64,000 nucleotides of DNA from Tenrec ecaudatus (Eukaryota; Chordata; Mammalia; Afrosoricida; Tenrecidae): assembly GCF_050624435.1 (NCBI RefSeq), contig NC_134537.1, positions 124,596,086 through 124,660,085 of the forward strand, written 5' to 3'. The translations under genes and the position numbers were made by a program. Under the pieces are notes generated by a model. It did not search any database. It was not told the DNA's origin and saw only the letters and a program-made list of their open reading frames with translations. The first letter of the stretch is position 1. Each line of letters opens with the position of its first letter. This document shows positions 1-10,299 of the stretch, piece after piece.

Positions 1-1108
1 ACAGCCAGCCCCTAGCCTGGTTTTAGCCGCTAATATGGAGCTTCTCCATCCTGTCTTCCCACAGATAGTCAATTTGATTTCTGTGTATTCCATCTGGGGA
101 AGTCCATGTGTATAGTCACCTTTTGTGTTCTTGAAGAAAGATATTTGCTCTAAACAGTCAGTTTTTTGCAAAATTTTATCATGTGATCTCTAGCTTTGTT
201 CCTATCCCCAAGTCCATATTTTCCAACTACTACTCCTTCTTCTTTGTTTCCGACTTTTGCATTTCAACCACTTATAATTATCAATGCTTCTTGACTACAT
301 GTTTGATCAATTTCCTACTGACTTAGTTGATAGAAGTCTCCAATTTCTTCGCTAGCTTTTTCAGTTGGTGCATGCCTGTGAATAATAGTTGCACTGATTG
401 GATTTCTTTGATGGTAGATAGGTATAATACCATCACAGACAGCATTGCACTTCATGATTGGTTTTGCAATGTCCTTTTTTGACCATGAATGAATGCCACG
501 CCATTCTTCTTGATTATGTTATTCCCTGCAGAGTAAATCATATGATTTTCTGAATCAAAAGGACCAATACCCATCCATTTCAGTTCACTAATATCTAGAA
601 TATTGATATTTATATGTTCCATTTCTTTTTTACCATTTCCAAGTTTTGTGCATTCATACTTGACACATCCCATGCTCTGATCATTAGCAGATCTTGCAGG
701 TGTTTCTCTTGCCTTGAGTAGTGCCCCAGCAACCAATGAAGATCCCAAAGGTGCCCTTCGCACAGGATGTACCCACATCACATCACCACGGTCCACTCCA
801 CTCTGAGTCGCATGTTGAGAGCCCTGTACCTTGAGGGACCCATCTTCTGGCACTATCTTCAACAATGTTCTGTTTCCATTCCCTAGGCCTTCTGTTTTCT
901 GACCATGTCTCAGAGCGATGCAGAAGCTTTAGAGAGGATCCTGCCTCTGAAGTGGGCAGTCAATTCCTTCTTCATTGTCTTTTCTTAGTCTGGAAGCTCT
1001 GCTGAAAGTTGTTCACTTTGGGGGACCCTGCTGGCATTTGAAATGCCAGTGACATCGCTTCTAGCAACACAGCAACGCACAAGCCAACTCAGTATGATAA
1101 TGCGACAG
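1..1108 (-). mobile_element. RTE/BovB-like LINE, 5' half (5' UTR and endonuclease region), cut by window edge
   Basis: Read on the minus strand, this is the 5' untranslated region and the start of the open reading frame of an RTE-clade LINE. A 137-residue frame at 452-865 contains NILDISELKWMGIGPF, which resembles the N-terminal block of an apurinic-type endonuclease, where the Glu of the ELKW motif is catalytic. Further endonuclease sequence continues toward position 1 with stops and frameshifts. The element's 5' end lies near 1108; the reverse complement of the same 5' sequence recurs at 27230-27371. Nothing suggests the copy is active. The assignment to RTE rests on recognition of the afrotherian RTE pattern; the exact subfamily is not known. 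Confidence 0.75.
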
Positions 1109-1135
1109 GCAAGCTTTTGCTACAGAGCCACTCCA

Positions 1136-1825
1136 TCAGGAACACAGGAAATAGAAACTCTCACTCACTGGAAGGTATCCAATTATCAGCATGATACACT
1201 CAGGATGTTGTGAAAGCTCAAGAGAGAGGGACCAGGGCCCCAGTGGAAAGAGAGGACACAGCTGAGCCTGAATGAACGTCATCAGGCACAATGAGGAAGG
1301 ACAGGTCAGCACCCAGGCCCTGGGAACAAGAGCCACTAAGTGAGGACCCCAGCAGAGCCAGTTGAGCTTAGAGAGCTCAACACCTCTAAATCTGCTCTCT
1401 GGATTTGTGTCTCCTGCCTCTGGGGAGTAATATGGCCCCTGGACTCAAAGCCCACCCCTGCCACTTGCAAACTGACTCTCCCTATCTCCACTCATTGTCA
1501 CCCCCCCCCCACAAACACGCAACTTTTGGTGCACCTGCCGAAGACTTTTTCTACAGCACACCTTGTAGTCAAGAGGTCTCCAGGGGGCCCAAAGTCTCCA
1601 AAGGTCTGCAGTCAATAAACATGAGAGATTCCCAGGGCCTGGTTATAACTCAGCAAAAACTTGACCCATTTCCTTCCCAGTCTGCTGGCTTCACTCAGAG
1701 GACTGAGTCCTCTGTATTTTCTCAACCCTGGTCTTGGGGTCAGTTCCCTTTCATGACAAAGTAGTTCCTTGTAGTTCTGCTACTGGAAACTAGGCAAGTG
1801 AGAAGAAAATAGGCTTCCTGTAGAG
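1136..1825. other. Unique-looking intergenic stretch
   Basis: Short overlapping open frames on both strands show no recognisable domain. A C run sits near 1501-1510. I see no exon, RNA gene or repeat that I can name here. Confidence 0.5.
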
Positions 1826-2018
1826 AAGCGGTTCTGAACCTGTGGGTTACAACCCCTTTAGGGGGTCAAATGACCCATTCACAGGGGCCTCCCAATTCCT
1901 AACAGTAGCAAAATTACAGTTATGAAGTAGTAATGAAAATACCTTTATGATTCAGGGTCACCACAACATGAGGAACTGTATTAAAGGGTGGTGGCATTAG
2001 GAAGGTTGAGAACCACTG
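1826..2018 (+). mobile_element. SPIN-like non-autonomous hAT transposon, copy 1
   Basis: The 193-bp element has the terminal inverted repeats expected of SPIN: the left end reads GCGGTTCTGAACCTGTGGG and the right end AAGGTTGAGAACCACTG. Inside are the conserved blocks ACAGTAGCAAAATTACAGTT and CACCACAACATGAGGAACTG. The flanks CTGTAGAG (1818-1825) and AGGTAGAG (2019-2026) agree at six of eight positions, consistent with the 8-bp target duplication of hAT transposons. It has no coding capacity and would have needed a transposase in trans. A second copy of identical length lies at 63609-63801. Confidence 0.9.
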
Positions 2019-2430
2019 AGGTAGAGAGTTTGATTTTGAAGGTTATTTAAATTTTTTTTATTAAAGCTTCTATTTTAAATTCTATTTAATTTAAAAACTG
2101 TCTCTTAATTTTGACATTATACTTCTCCTCTAGGAGGAGGTACTCGGTGTTTCATGTGCTTTATTTTAAGAAATTATTATCATAGTAGAAGCAAGGATTT
2201 CCCAAATGCCTTCACCTGCCAAAATGCTAAGTTGACAACTCCTGTTAGACTCTGCATCTTTGTTTTGTTTCTAAGCTGATGAGATCACAGCAATGATGTG
2301 GTCATTGCTGTAGGTCATTCTGGGACTCTGCTTGGTCAGAAGTAGAGTAGGCTTCTGGTGAAATCCTGAGGCACGTGAGGTGAGGTATGAGACTTCCATG
2401 CAGCACATGAAGCTCTAGAGGACAGCTGGG

Positions 2431-2602
2431 GTTGTTTTGGTGGACGGCTGTCCAGTTGATTCTGATTCATGGCCGCCCTCTGTGTGCCCACGCAGAACTG
2501 TGCTCCACAAAGCTGTCAAGGCTGGGACCGTTCGGAAGTTGACTCGGACGTACCTCCAGCCTGCTCTCAACCACCAACCTTGTGCACCACCCAAGGACTC
2601 CT
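2431..2602 (-). repeat. AfroSINE-type SINE, subfamily with GCAACTGG tail
   Basis: Antisense copy ending in CACCACCCAAGGACTCC. It belongs to the second SINE type in the window, whose body carries the GTGCTCCA and ACCTCCAG blocks and differs from the commoner type. It abuts an RTE 3' end that begins at about 2615. Confidence 0.75.
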
Positions 2603-2614
2603 TGGTGATCAATA

Positions 2615-3205
2615 CTAACTTACGAAAAGATTGAAGTTGTCAAGAATGTCCCCTTGCTGGAATCCACAATCAATGCAGTCAAGGTATCGAGGGATGCATT
2701 GCGTCGGGCAAAGCTGCTTCACAAGAATTCTTTCATGTATTCAAACGCAAGGATATTACTTTTAGGACTAAGGTGCACCTGACCCAAGCCGTGGTATTTT
2801 CAATTGCCTCCTATGCATGTGACAGCTGGACATGGAGACCAAAGAAGAATCAGTGCATTTGAATTATGCTGCCAGCAAAGAAAACATTGAAAGTATCCTG
2901 GGCTGCCAACAGAGCGGACAAGTCTGTCTTGGAAGAAGTGCATCCTGAATGGTCCCTAGAGGCCAGGATGATCAGGTTTCACTTGTAATTTGGACCGGTG
3001 GTTGGGAGAGACCAGTCCCTGGAGAAGGACATCATACTTGGTAAGGCAGAGGGGCAGCAAAAGAGAGGAAGGTCCTCAACAAGATCAATGGACACAGTGG
3101 CTGCAACAAAGGGACTTTGGACGGGCCAGTGTTTCAGTCTGTGTGCATAGGGTGGCCGTGGGTCGGAACCGTCTCAAAGGCACCTAACAACATCAAATGC
3201 AAGGA
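2615..3205 (+). mobile_element. RTE-like LINE, 3' end
   Basis: This is the decayed C-terminal part of the RTE protein and its 3' tail. Recognisable blocks are GACCAGTCCCTGGAGAAGGA, TGGACACAGTGGCTGCAAC and the terminal CACCTAACAACATC. Stops and indels break the frame. The 65-residue open frame at 2990-3187 is a fragment of it and not a gene. Confidence 0.8.
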
Positions 3206-5477
3206 CTCCAGTACAGTGAGGACTACAGAACCTGTGTGAAGGTGCATCTGTTTCTCCTCATCAGTTTCTGTGAGGGATGCCCACATGCATCAACTCAACA
3301 AGCTCACTGCTGGCGAATCAATCCCTGCCCATAGCCACCCTCAGTATGAATTCAAACACTTGTCAGTCCCTGAGGACAGACAGCTCACCAAGACAAGGCT
3401 GCTGGAGGACTTCAGGAAATCATCTCCCCTCTGAAACCATACATTTTGTTGTATATCCAGTTCTCTGGGAGGAGGAATCTACGCTGTCATCATATTTTAG
3501 ACAGCGTCCCCAAAGCTTAGCATCACTGTTTAAGGAGTATGTTGGAGGGGTAGAGGGGTTGCGAGGAAAGGAGGTGCCCGTGAGGATGCTCAGTAACAGG
3601 TGCCCGTGAGGATGCGTTTGCTGGAACATCTGCACCCAGCAATGATACTTACTGTGACTGCTGACTGGGCATTGGGAAAGGTTCTTCGGGAAAGTTTGCT
3701 TTTATTTTCTTTACTTTTAGTAGAAAGGGGAACGAGAGTGTGCAGGCTGGACAAGGAGATAAAGTGATCCACAGAACTAGAGCACACCATCCTGAAGGAA
3801 CAGTGCTGGCGCAGTGGCGGGAAACAGCCCACGGGTCTGCAAGCATCCTATCTTAGACCTTTCCACCAACATTGTATGCTTCCTTCACTTCCTCCATATC
3901 TTCCTCTTCTTATTTATTTTTATTGTTGTTCTAACTGCTACAAACATCTTAGATGTTCTTCCAGAGTAAGACACACCAGCAGAGTGACTCCTGGTCCAGG
4001 GGATGCCAGGATGCTCTGCCTCGCACTCAGAGAACCCACGCCGATCCTCCTTCGGTGCCTGATGCTTCACGCACTTTCAAACACACAATCGAGTGTTTGT
4101 TCCAAGGTTAAGCACACAGGCCTTCCTCGATACAGGATGTCTACAAATCGGTTAAGTTGGGGGGAGGGAAGAGCCCCTTCCTTAAGGCCATTTCACTGTC
4201 ACTGTATTAGAGGCATGCATGGCAAAGACCTTCAGAGCTTCTCGCCACATTGATACATGCTGCATCTCAAGGAAGTGCTTTATTTAGGAAGGTGCCCTAT
4301 CAAACCTGTGTTTGAGAACCCTGGTCACTAACTTCTGTGCCACGGCACACTGAAAGCTTCAAACTTCTCACAAGATGTCTAGGAAAATTGAGTGAGGTAG
4401 AAGGTTGATTTGGGCTACAACTGATGTTTATGCTGTTCAAGCACATCTGTCAGTCAAAATGCTGAAGGTAACACACCATACAAGACAGAGTACAGACAGA
4501 CTCCATTGTTGGTTTGTCACCAAAGAAGAGGCAACCTGGAGCCTGTGCTGCCACGGGTGAGGGTGGGGCCCGTGTGCCCACATTCTCAATCGAGCCCAGG
4601 AGAATTCAGAGTCTCACAGTACCTGGAAACTTTGGGTTTTCTTAAATCAGAAGCCAAGATCAATTCTTGTTCTTCACCTTAATGATTAAGAATCTACCGG
4701 AGAGGTTGTTAAAAAATGTACACTTGGTGCCTTCCCGATCCTGAAGTCCTTGGGTGGGTGTACTTTCAACAAGTAGCATATCTGAGGATTGAACTGTGAG
4801 AAACATTGGTCTCCATTGTGTGGGAGGGTTTTTCTTTCTAAGTATAGCAATGTTTTGACCTTGAAAACATTTTCATTTTTGAATGCTTAAGTACATTTGA
4901 TGGCTCTGATCTCTAAGCTCTGACCAAAGCCTTATGTGGCAGGCTCCTCCCACAGACATAGTTATATAAGAATTAAATGAAGTAGTGAGTCATGTTGGGA
5001 AGGAAGTGGCTCATGATACACCGTGAACAGAAGACAGACTGGTCTATAGAAGTTCTTTAGGAAGAAATGGGCCGTCAGAGTACTTTGACGTCACTGTCCC
5101 TTTGAACCTAAAATAAATTTTGCTTGTCACCTGGACAGGCTGGGGTACCACAGAATTTGCCAAAAATACTTTAATGATCTCACAATCCTCCTAGTTGTCA
5201 TTCTAAGTATGCATTTTTCTCCTTGACATTGATTTGGCCTTTAATTCTGTCCCAACCCGGAGGAAACACAGCAAAGACTACATCAAAGGGTAATCACTCA
5301 GTAGCCATGTATGGTACTGAGCATTCTCTAAGGGCAAACTACTCTGAGGAACAGGAGGGAAATACAATACTCCAAAGGCCTGACCTTGCTTGCAGATTGC
5401 TCTTAGAGCTCTCAGATTAGTTTTGAAGATAAGACATTTACCAATTCCCCACCCCCCTCCACCAAAATAAAATGACC
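3206..5477. other. Intergenic stretch without recognised features
   Basis: Open frames up to 125 residues occur (for example 3876-4253 on the plus strand) but overlap on both strands and carry no domain I recognise. No clear transposon of the afrotherian types is visible here. Confidence 0.45.
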
Positions 5478-5666
5478 TAGAGCTGCAAAGTTAAATCAGA
5501 CTCACAGTGACCCTTAGGACAGCGTAGAACTGCTTCATAGGGTTTCTGAGACTATAAATTTTTATCAGACTAGATAGCCTCATCTGTCTCTGTAGAGCAT
5601 CTACAGTGGGTTGACCTTGTTTTTAGCAGCCTTACTACTAACCCACTTGGCCACCTGGGCTGCTTG
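5478..5666 (-). repeat. AfroSINE, common type, diverged
   Basis: Antisense copy running from CAGACTCACAGTGACCC to the tRNA-related end TTGGCCACCTGGGCTGC. It is followed 40 bp later by another copy in the same orientation. Confidence 0.75.
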
Positions 5667-5705
5667 ATAAGGCACCAGCCCTTCCACTGCCAACAAAAAC
5701 AAAAC

Positions 5706-5907
5706 AAACCTCACTTCCATTGAGTGTATTCTGACTCACAGTAACCCCAGAGGCTACAGTAGAGCCATTTCTGTGGGTTTCTGAGACTGTAAGTCTCTAC
5801 AGGAGTAGAAAGTGCCATCTTTCTCCCAAGTACAGGCTGGTGATTTCAAACTGCTGACCTTGCTGTTAACAGCCAAATATATAACCAACTACACCACTAG
5901 GACCCCT
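5706..5907 (-). repeat. AfroSINE, common type
   Basis: Antisense, near full length. The block GTGGGTTTCTGAGACTGTAA is intact and the tRNA-related end reads CACCACTAGGACCCC. It forms a tandem pair with the copy at 5478-5666. Confidence 0.85.
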
Positions 5908-6934
5908 GATAAAGCACATACATATTAAAATTCAGGCATGAAAGGCAGTAAGAGTTGAAAATATATGCTCAAGTTCACACTTTTCTGTGGTGGTTACCCA
6001 CAAAATAAATGAATCACCATCGTTCTCTGGAAAATCTCTCCCCTTCATTCACCTAAGTCGATAGGACCAATCTGCTAATTTGAACCACCCTTCCTAAATA
6101 GTTGATTGGGCCAAGGTAGATACTTGATCCAGCCTGGGTCAATCAGGTTGTATTGCGTCAGAAAGGTAGACCTGAGACATTGGAATACCAACATCCTGCT
6201 CTGAGTTAGCCTGAGGACAGGGAACTTGCGAGCTCTGTAAAGACCCCAAACTGACTGGCTGTTCCGAGCCAGGCCTTCACTACCTCCTCACATCCCCTGG
6301 ACCAAGCCAAGGCTTGCCCCAGAGTGGCCTGGGCCTCTCCTTAGCCACTGCCAACATGACCACATACCCCTGCAGGTGTGCCGGAGCAACCATCTCCAGA
6401 TCAAGATAGCCTCTCATCTACTCACCCAGGTCTTACTGATTTGACTGGATGACGTAGCATGGAGGACTTTTGCCAACTATTTTCATCACTCGTCTCGGGA
6501 AGAGCTAAAACACTGAGGAACTGATGCAGTTCCAGAACCAACCAACTGAGTGGCCAAATCTGCCTTCAGGAGATGAACAAACCAAGCCATGGTGACTGCG
6601 AGACTGAGATGGATGCAGAAGAAGGCACGTTACACTTGGGAAACCGCGTGAATACGGCCCTACTGAAATCACACTGACAAAACGACTCCAATAGGAGGAC
6701 CTCATTATGACTCCTTCCTGAATGAGCAAGGGAAATCCATCAAAACTATCAGGTGACTACTGCACCAGAAAGCACAATACGCCTGTCCTCCCAAGCTGGC
6801 ATGGCAGAGCATGTCGCCGACAAGCACACCCAAGGAGCCTACAATGCTGAGAGCTCATTTTCAGCCATGAGACTGACTTCCCTGGTCACCAAGGAAGCCA
6901 GTGCCTACTGGGTTACCATGACTTTTTACTATAG
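5908..6934. other. Intergenic stretch without recognised features
   Basis: Open frames are short and conflict between strands. No repeat that I can name and no splice-bounded conserved coding segment were found. Confidence 0.4.
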
Positions 6935-7131
6935 CACTCATTGTTCTTGTGTAGATCCTAACCCATAGTAACTGTATAGGCAAGGGTATAACTACCCCAT
7001 GGGACTTCCAAGGCTGTAAATCTTTACAGAAGCTGACAGCCACCTGGTCCTCCTGCAGAGCCACTGGCAGGTTAGAACTGCGGACCTTCCAGTTAGCCGC
7101 TGAGCACTTGACCACTTCGCCACAGGGGCTT
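6935..7131 (-). repeat. AfroSINE, diverged
   Basis: Antisense copy. The landmarks GGCTGTAAATCTTTACAG and CACTTCGCCACAGGGGCT are visible. The 101-residue minus frame at 6861-7166 is read through this SINE and is not a gene. Confidence 0.75.
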
Positions 7132-7696
7132 GTGACCTTTTCTGTACGTTGGACCAAAACATCCACTTAAGCTCTTTTATCTATGCCATTTATTTCAATG
7201 AAGTAATAGGGTACTCTGTGCCCCCCCCCAAAAAAATACTACTTCAAACATTTTAACTAGTTCCAGGAAGAGGAATGGATTTAAAGGCAAAGACACTACA
7301 GTCAGGGGAACCAGTTAAGAGATTGTAAAAGTCTTGACACTTGGTAATTAGAATTGGATTAATGTAACAGAAGGCGAGTGAAAAGTAGGGATGGACATTA
7401 GCTTTTTAGTAGAAGATTAATTACCTGGGAGTCAGGATTGGAACTCCAGATTTGGGAGTTAAGAAGTGATATTGGAAACCACGAAACGCTGCCAAGGGAG
7501 AGGGGCAGAGGCTACACCCAGAGCGTGGCTGCCAATTGGAAAGTGGAGGTGAATCAAGGAGAAGCCAACTTCCTCAAGAGAGGCAAGGATCTCAGATGCA
7601 AGATTTAGATTTGGGTATTTTGTCTTCTTGAAAGTGTCTTGTGTGCTCTTGGGTGAAACAAATGGGCATAAAATCAAGAGTTTTAGTTCTTTACAC

Positions 7697-7893
7697 ATAA
7701 GTGGTAGATGACATGTTGGACCACTAACCATGAGGCCAGTGGCTTGAGCTCACCAGTGGCTCCTAGAGAGAGAGATGAGCCTTTCTCCCACACAAAAAGG
7801 TTGACAGCCTCAAAAATCCTAGGCAACAATTCTACTCTGTTCAATAGGGTTGCTTTGAGTTAGAACCAACTCCATGGTGGATGGTATTTGACA
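7697..7893 (+). repeat. AfroSINE, heavily diverged
   Basis: Sense copy recognised by GGACCACTAACCATGAGGCC, ACAATTCTACTCTG and the tail GAGTTAGAACCAACTCCATG. Several small deletions are visible. Confidence 0.65.
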
Positions 7894-7937
7894 ATTTATG
7901 AAAATGTAGGTATATTAATTTTCTCCCCAAGATTATA

Positions 7938-8123
7938 TGGCCCTGGGGGGTGCAAACATTTAGCCACTAATTCATGCATTTAGCCACTAATTGAAAAGTT
8001 GGAAGTTCAAGACCATCCAAAGTCACTATACTGGAGCTTCTAAAAAGTCAGCCACTGCAAATGCTGTGGAACACGATTCCTCCCCTGAGATAATGAGTCA
8101 CAACCCACTCCACAGCAACTGGT
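7938..8123 (+). repeat. AfroSINE-type SINE, GCAACTGG-tail subfamily
   Basis: Sense copy that starts at GGCCCTGGGGGGTGCAAAC and ends at CCACAGCAACTGGTCCTGG. A 22-base segment (TTTAGCCACTAATT and flanks) is duplicated inside its head. Confidence 0.7.
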
Positions 8124-8225
8124 CCTGGGATCCGTGAATAGGTTATATTTTCAGTTTATGAAAAAAAAGGGGGTGGGGAGTCCAATGAAAAGCAAATTTC
8201 CTTATCAATCGACAGTACTGTGGTT

Positions 8226-8424
8226 AGTTGCCACTGGGTCAGTACACGCTCATGCCTGCAGCCAGTGTACACAAGACATCTGCTGCGTGTCCTTTCATGT
8301 GCAGTGACCTTCTCGAGATAGATCACCTGTTCTGTCTCCTGACATGCCTCCAGATGGGGGCTCAAATGGCCAACTCTTCAGTTAGTAATGGAGGACTTAA
8401 CTATTTGGCCCAGCCAAAGACTCC
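8226..8424 (-). repeat. AfroSINE-type SINE, very diverged
   Basis: Antisense copy. The TTGCCACTGGGTCAG start and CCCAGCCAAAGACTCCC end align with the second SINE subfamily, but the centre is poorly preserved. The short frames on both strands here are chance frames. Confidence 0.5.
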
Positions 8425-9120
8425 CAATCAACTGAAAAACCCAATCATTCTTCCCTAAAAAACCATGCCCCTTTAGTTCCCTGTCCCTCATCCCCTCGGA
8501 ACCCGAAGGCCCATGGGAACTGACGGAATGGCTTTATTTAGGGAATGCTGTAGAGCACACACACACACGGACGTTGTCATGGAACAACCCGATGACCCTC
8601 GCTGTCAGTCATTGTCAACTCAGTTGGGGATCCGTAAATTGATCAACTAGATTTACTCTTTGGGAAGAAATGATCATATCAACAATATGAGCACTTTTTC
8701 TTTTTCAGCCTTTCAACCCTTCCCACCCCCAATCCTCATTGTAGAGAGCTACTGTTGAAGGGCCTATATCGCAAAGCAGGAGGTGTTCAGCAAAGGATAC
8801 GTTCGAATGATGGAACAATCATCCCAAATCTTCTATTACCTTATTTCCCTTTTTAAGCTCAAGGGGTGCACTGGGTTTTGTAGTCACGGATGAAGCATGG
8901 CACCCTATGAAAAACAGAGTGAATTGCCTTAATACTTGACCTCTTCAACCCATGGGGTGCTGTGGCAGTCTTCTAAACATACCAGAAATCATGAAAGTGG
9001 CTAGAGCCAAGTTAGCATGAGGACCATATGTGTTGATAACCTGTGGGGCCCCTCCTCCGCTTACTTGTGTATTTGAATAGAATATGTGAGCTATAGATAC
9101 ACAAATATGTGTGTGATCAG
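8425..9120. other. Intergenic stretch without recognised features
   Basis: Contains a short CA run near 8555-8567. I recognise no other feature. Confidence 0.4.
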
Positions 9121-9614
9121 TGTGTTAGTCCAGGTTGACTACAGAAACAAATCCAGAGACATTCATATGCATATAAGAGAGGGGTTTATATCAAAGGATA
9201 ATTGTATATTGAGAAAATAACCCATGCCAGTCCAGAGCAAGTCCATAAGTTCAATATTAGCTCATATGTCTGATACCAGTCTATAAATTCCCCTTCAGAT
9301 TCATGCAACACATGCAATGACACCAAATGCAGGAAGATCATAGGCCAGTGGGTGGAAAGTCTTGTGGATCCAGTGGTGGTGGAAGCATCTCAGTGCTGGC
9401 ATGGGTCTCCAAGTGGCTGCTCAGGGCTCTGGCTACCATCAGCATAGCCCCATATGGCTTTTTGGCAGTCCTGCCCCCAGGGAGGAATACAAGAGTTTCC
9501 AGAATCCTCAGGAGAAGGCCATGTCTATATAGAAGCATCATTGGCTATGACCTAATTGATAGGCTAGACTCCACCCCTTCGTTCAAGTTGACAGGAGATT
9601 ATGCAACTGACACA
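9121..9614 (+). mobile_element. Solo-LTR-like repeat, copy A
   Basis: The unit begins TGTGTTAGTC and ends GACACA, so it has the TG...CA termini of a long terminal repeat. It shares its full layout with the inverted copy at 33047-33594; common blocks include AGGCCAGTGGGTGG, CTTGTGGATCCAGTGG and ATTGGCTATGACCT. No internal retroviral genes are present, which suggests a solo LTR of an ERV or MaLR-type element. No convincing target duplication is visible for this copy, and the family name is not known to me. Confidence 0.6.
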
Positions 9615-9636
9615 ATAGGTATCCCTGATATAATTT

Positions 9637-9664
9637 CTTGTGATTCATTCATTCATTCATTCAT
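9637..9664. repeat. (ATTC)n microsatellite
   Basis: About seven tandem ATTC units directly at the 3' end of the RPL29 retrocopy; probably grown from its poly-A tail. Confidence 0.8.
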
Positions 9665-9665
9665 G

Positions 9666-10262
9666 CGTGCCTGCCTGTCTCAGGATTATCTGGACAAATA
9701 GCCCAGGAGGACACCAGCTCCATGCAGATGGCAGCCGAGGGGTCACACCAGTCCCTCTGGTCAGCAGATGGAGAACTCTGGAGCCCTTTTGGCAGGCTGA
9801 GCACCTTTGGGAGTGTGATCTGGGGCCTGGGCACCTTTGAGAGATTGAGTTGAGGCCTTGACTGGAGTGTCAGGTTCACTTTGAGCCTTGACGTTGGGTT
9901 TTGGCCAGTAGTCTCTGATCCTTGGCAATACGTGCCCAAATCCCCTTGCCAAGCATGGGGTGGGCAGTGCAGGTCAGTTGACTGAGCTTGCAGTTGATGC
10001 CCATTGGAATCTTAGCCCTGACCACCTTTGGCTTTACAAGAACCTTGATAGCCTCAGCACAAGCAGCCGTGGTCTTGGTATTATTTACCTACATTTCTTC
10101 ATGTTCTTATGATGCTTCTTGGAAAAGCGCATTTCTCGGGAACTTGGGGCCCATGCCCTTGAGAGATTTATATCCTTGTGATCAGTGTTGCTTGATTCTA
10201 TTTCTATGCCACATTCAGAACTGATTGTGGGTAATATGACTTTCGACATGGCCATGTCTACA
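9666..10262 (-). pseudogene. RPL29: Processed pseudogene of ribosomal protein L29
   Basis: Read on the minus strand, the sequence follows RPL29 from the ATG at 10255 through the 3' UTR, without introns. Residue blocks match the ribosomal protein in shifting frames: FSKKHHKN near 10110, then IAHPKLGK-like and ARIAK-like blocks near 9920-9970. The 3' UTR is recognisable by GGACTGGTGTGACCCC, CCATCTGCATGGAGCTGG and CTATTTGTCCAGATAATCCT, where GATAAT stands in place of the AATAAA signal. The poly-A tail seems to have decayed into the GAATGAAT repeat at 9637-9664. Stops and frameshifts rule out a functional protein. RPL29 is a large-subunit ribosomal protein that gives rise to many retrocopies in mammals. 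Confidence 0.88.
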
Positions 10263-10299
10263 CCAACACCTGTTGTTCCCAGCATGCTCTAGACCAGAG

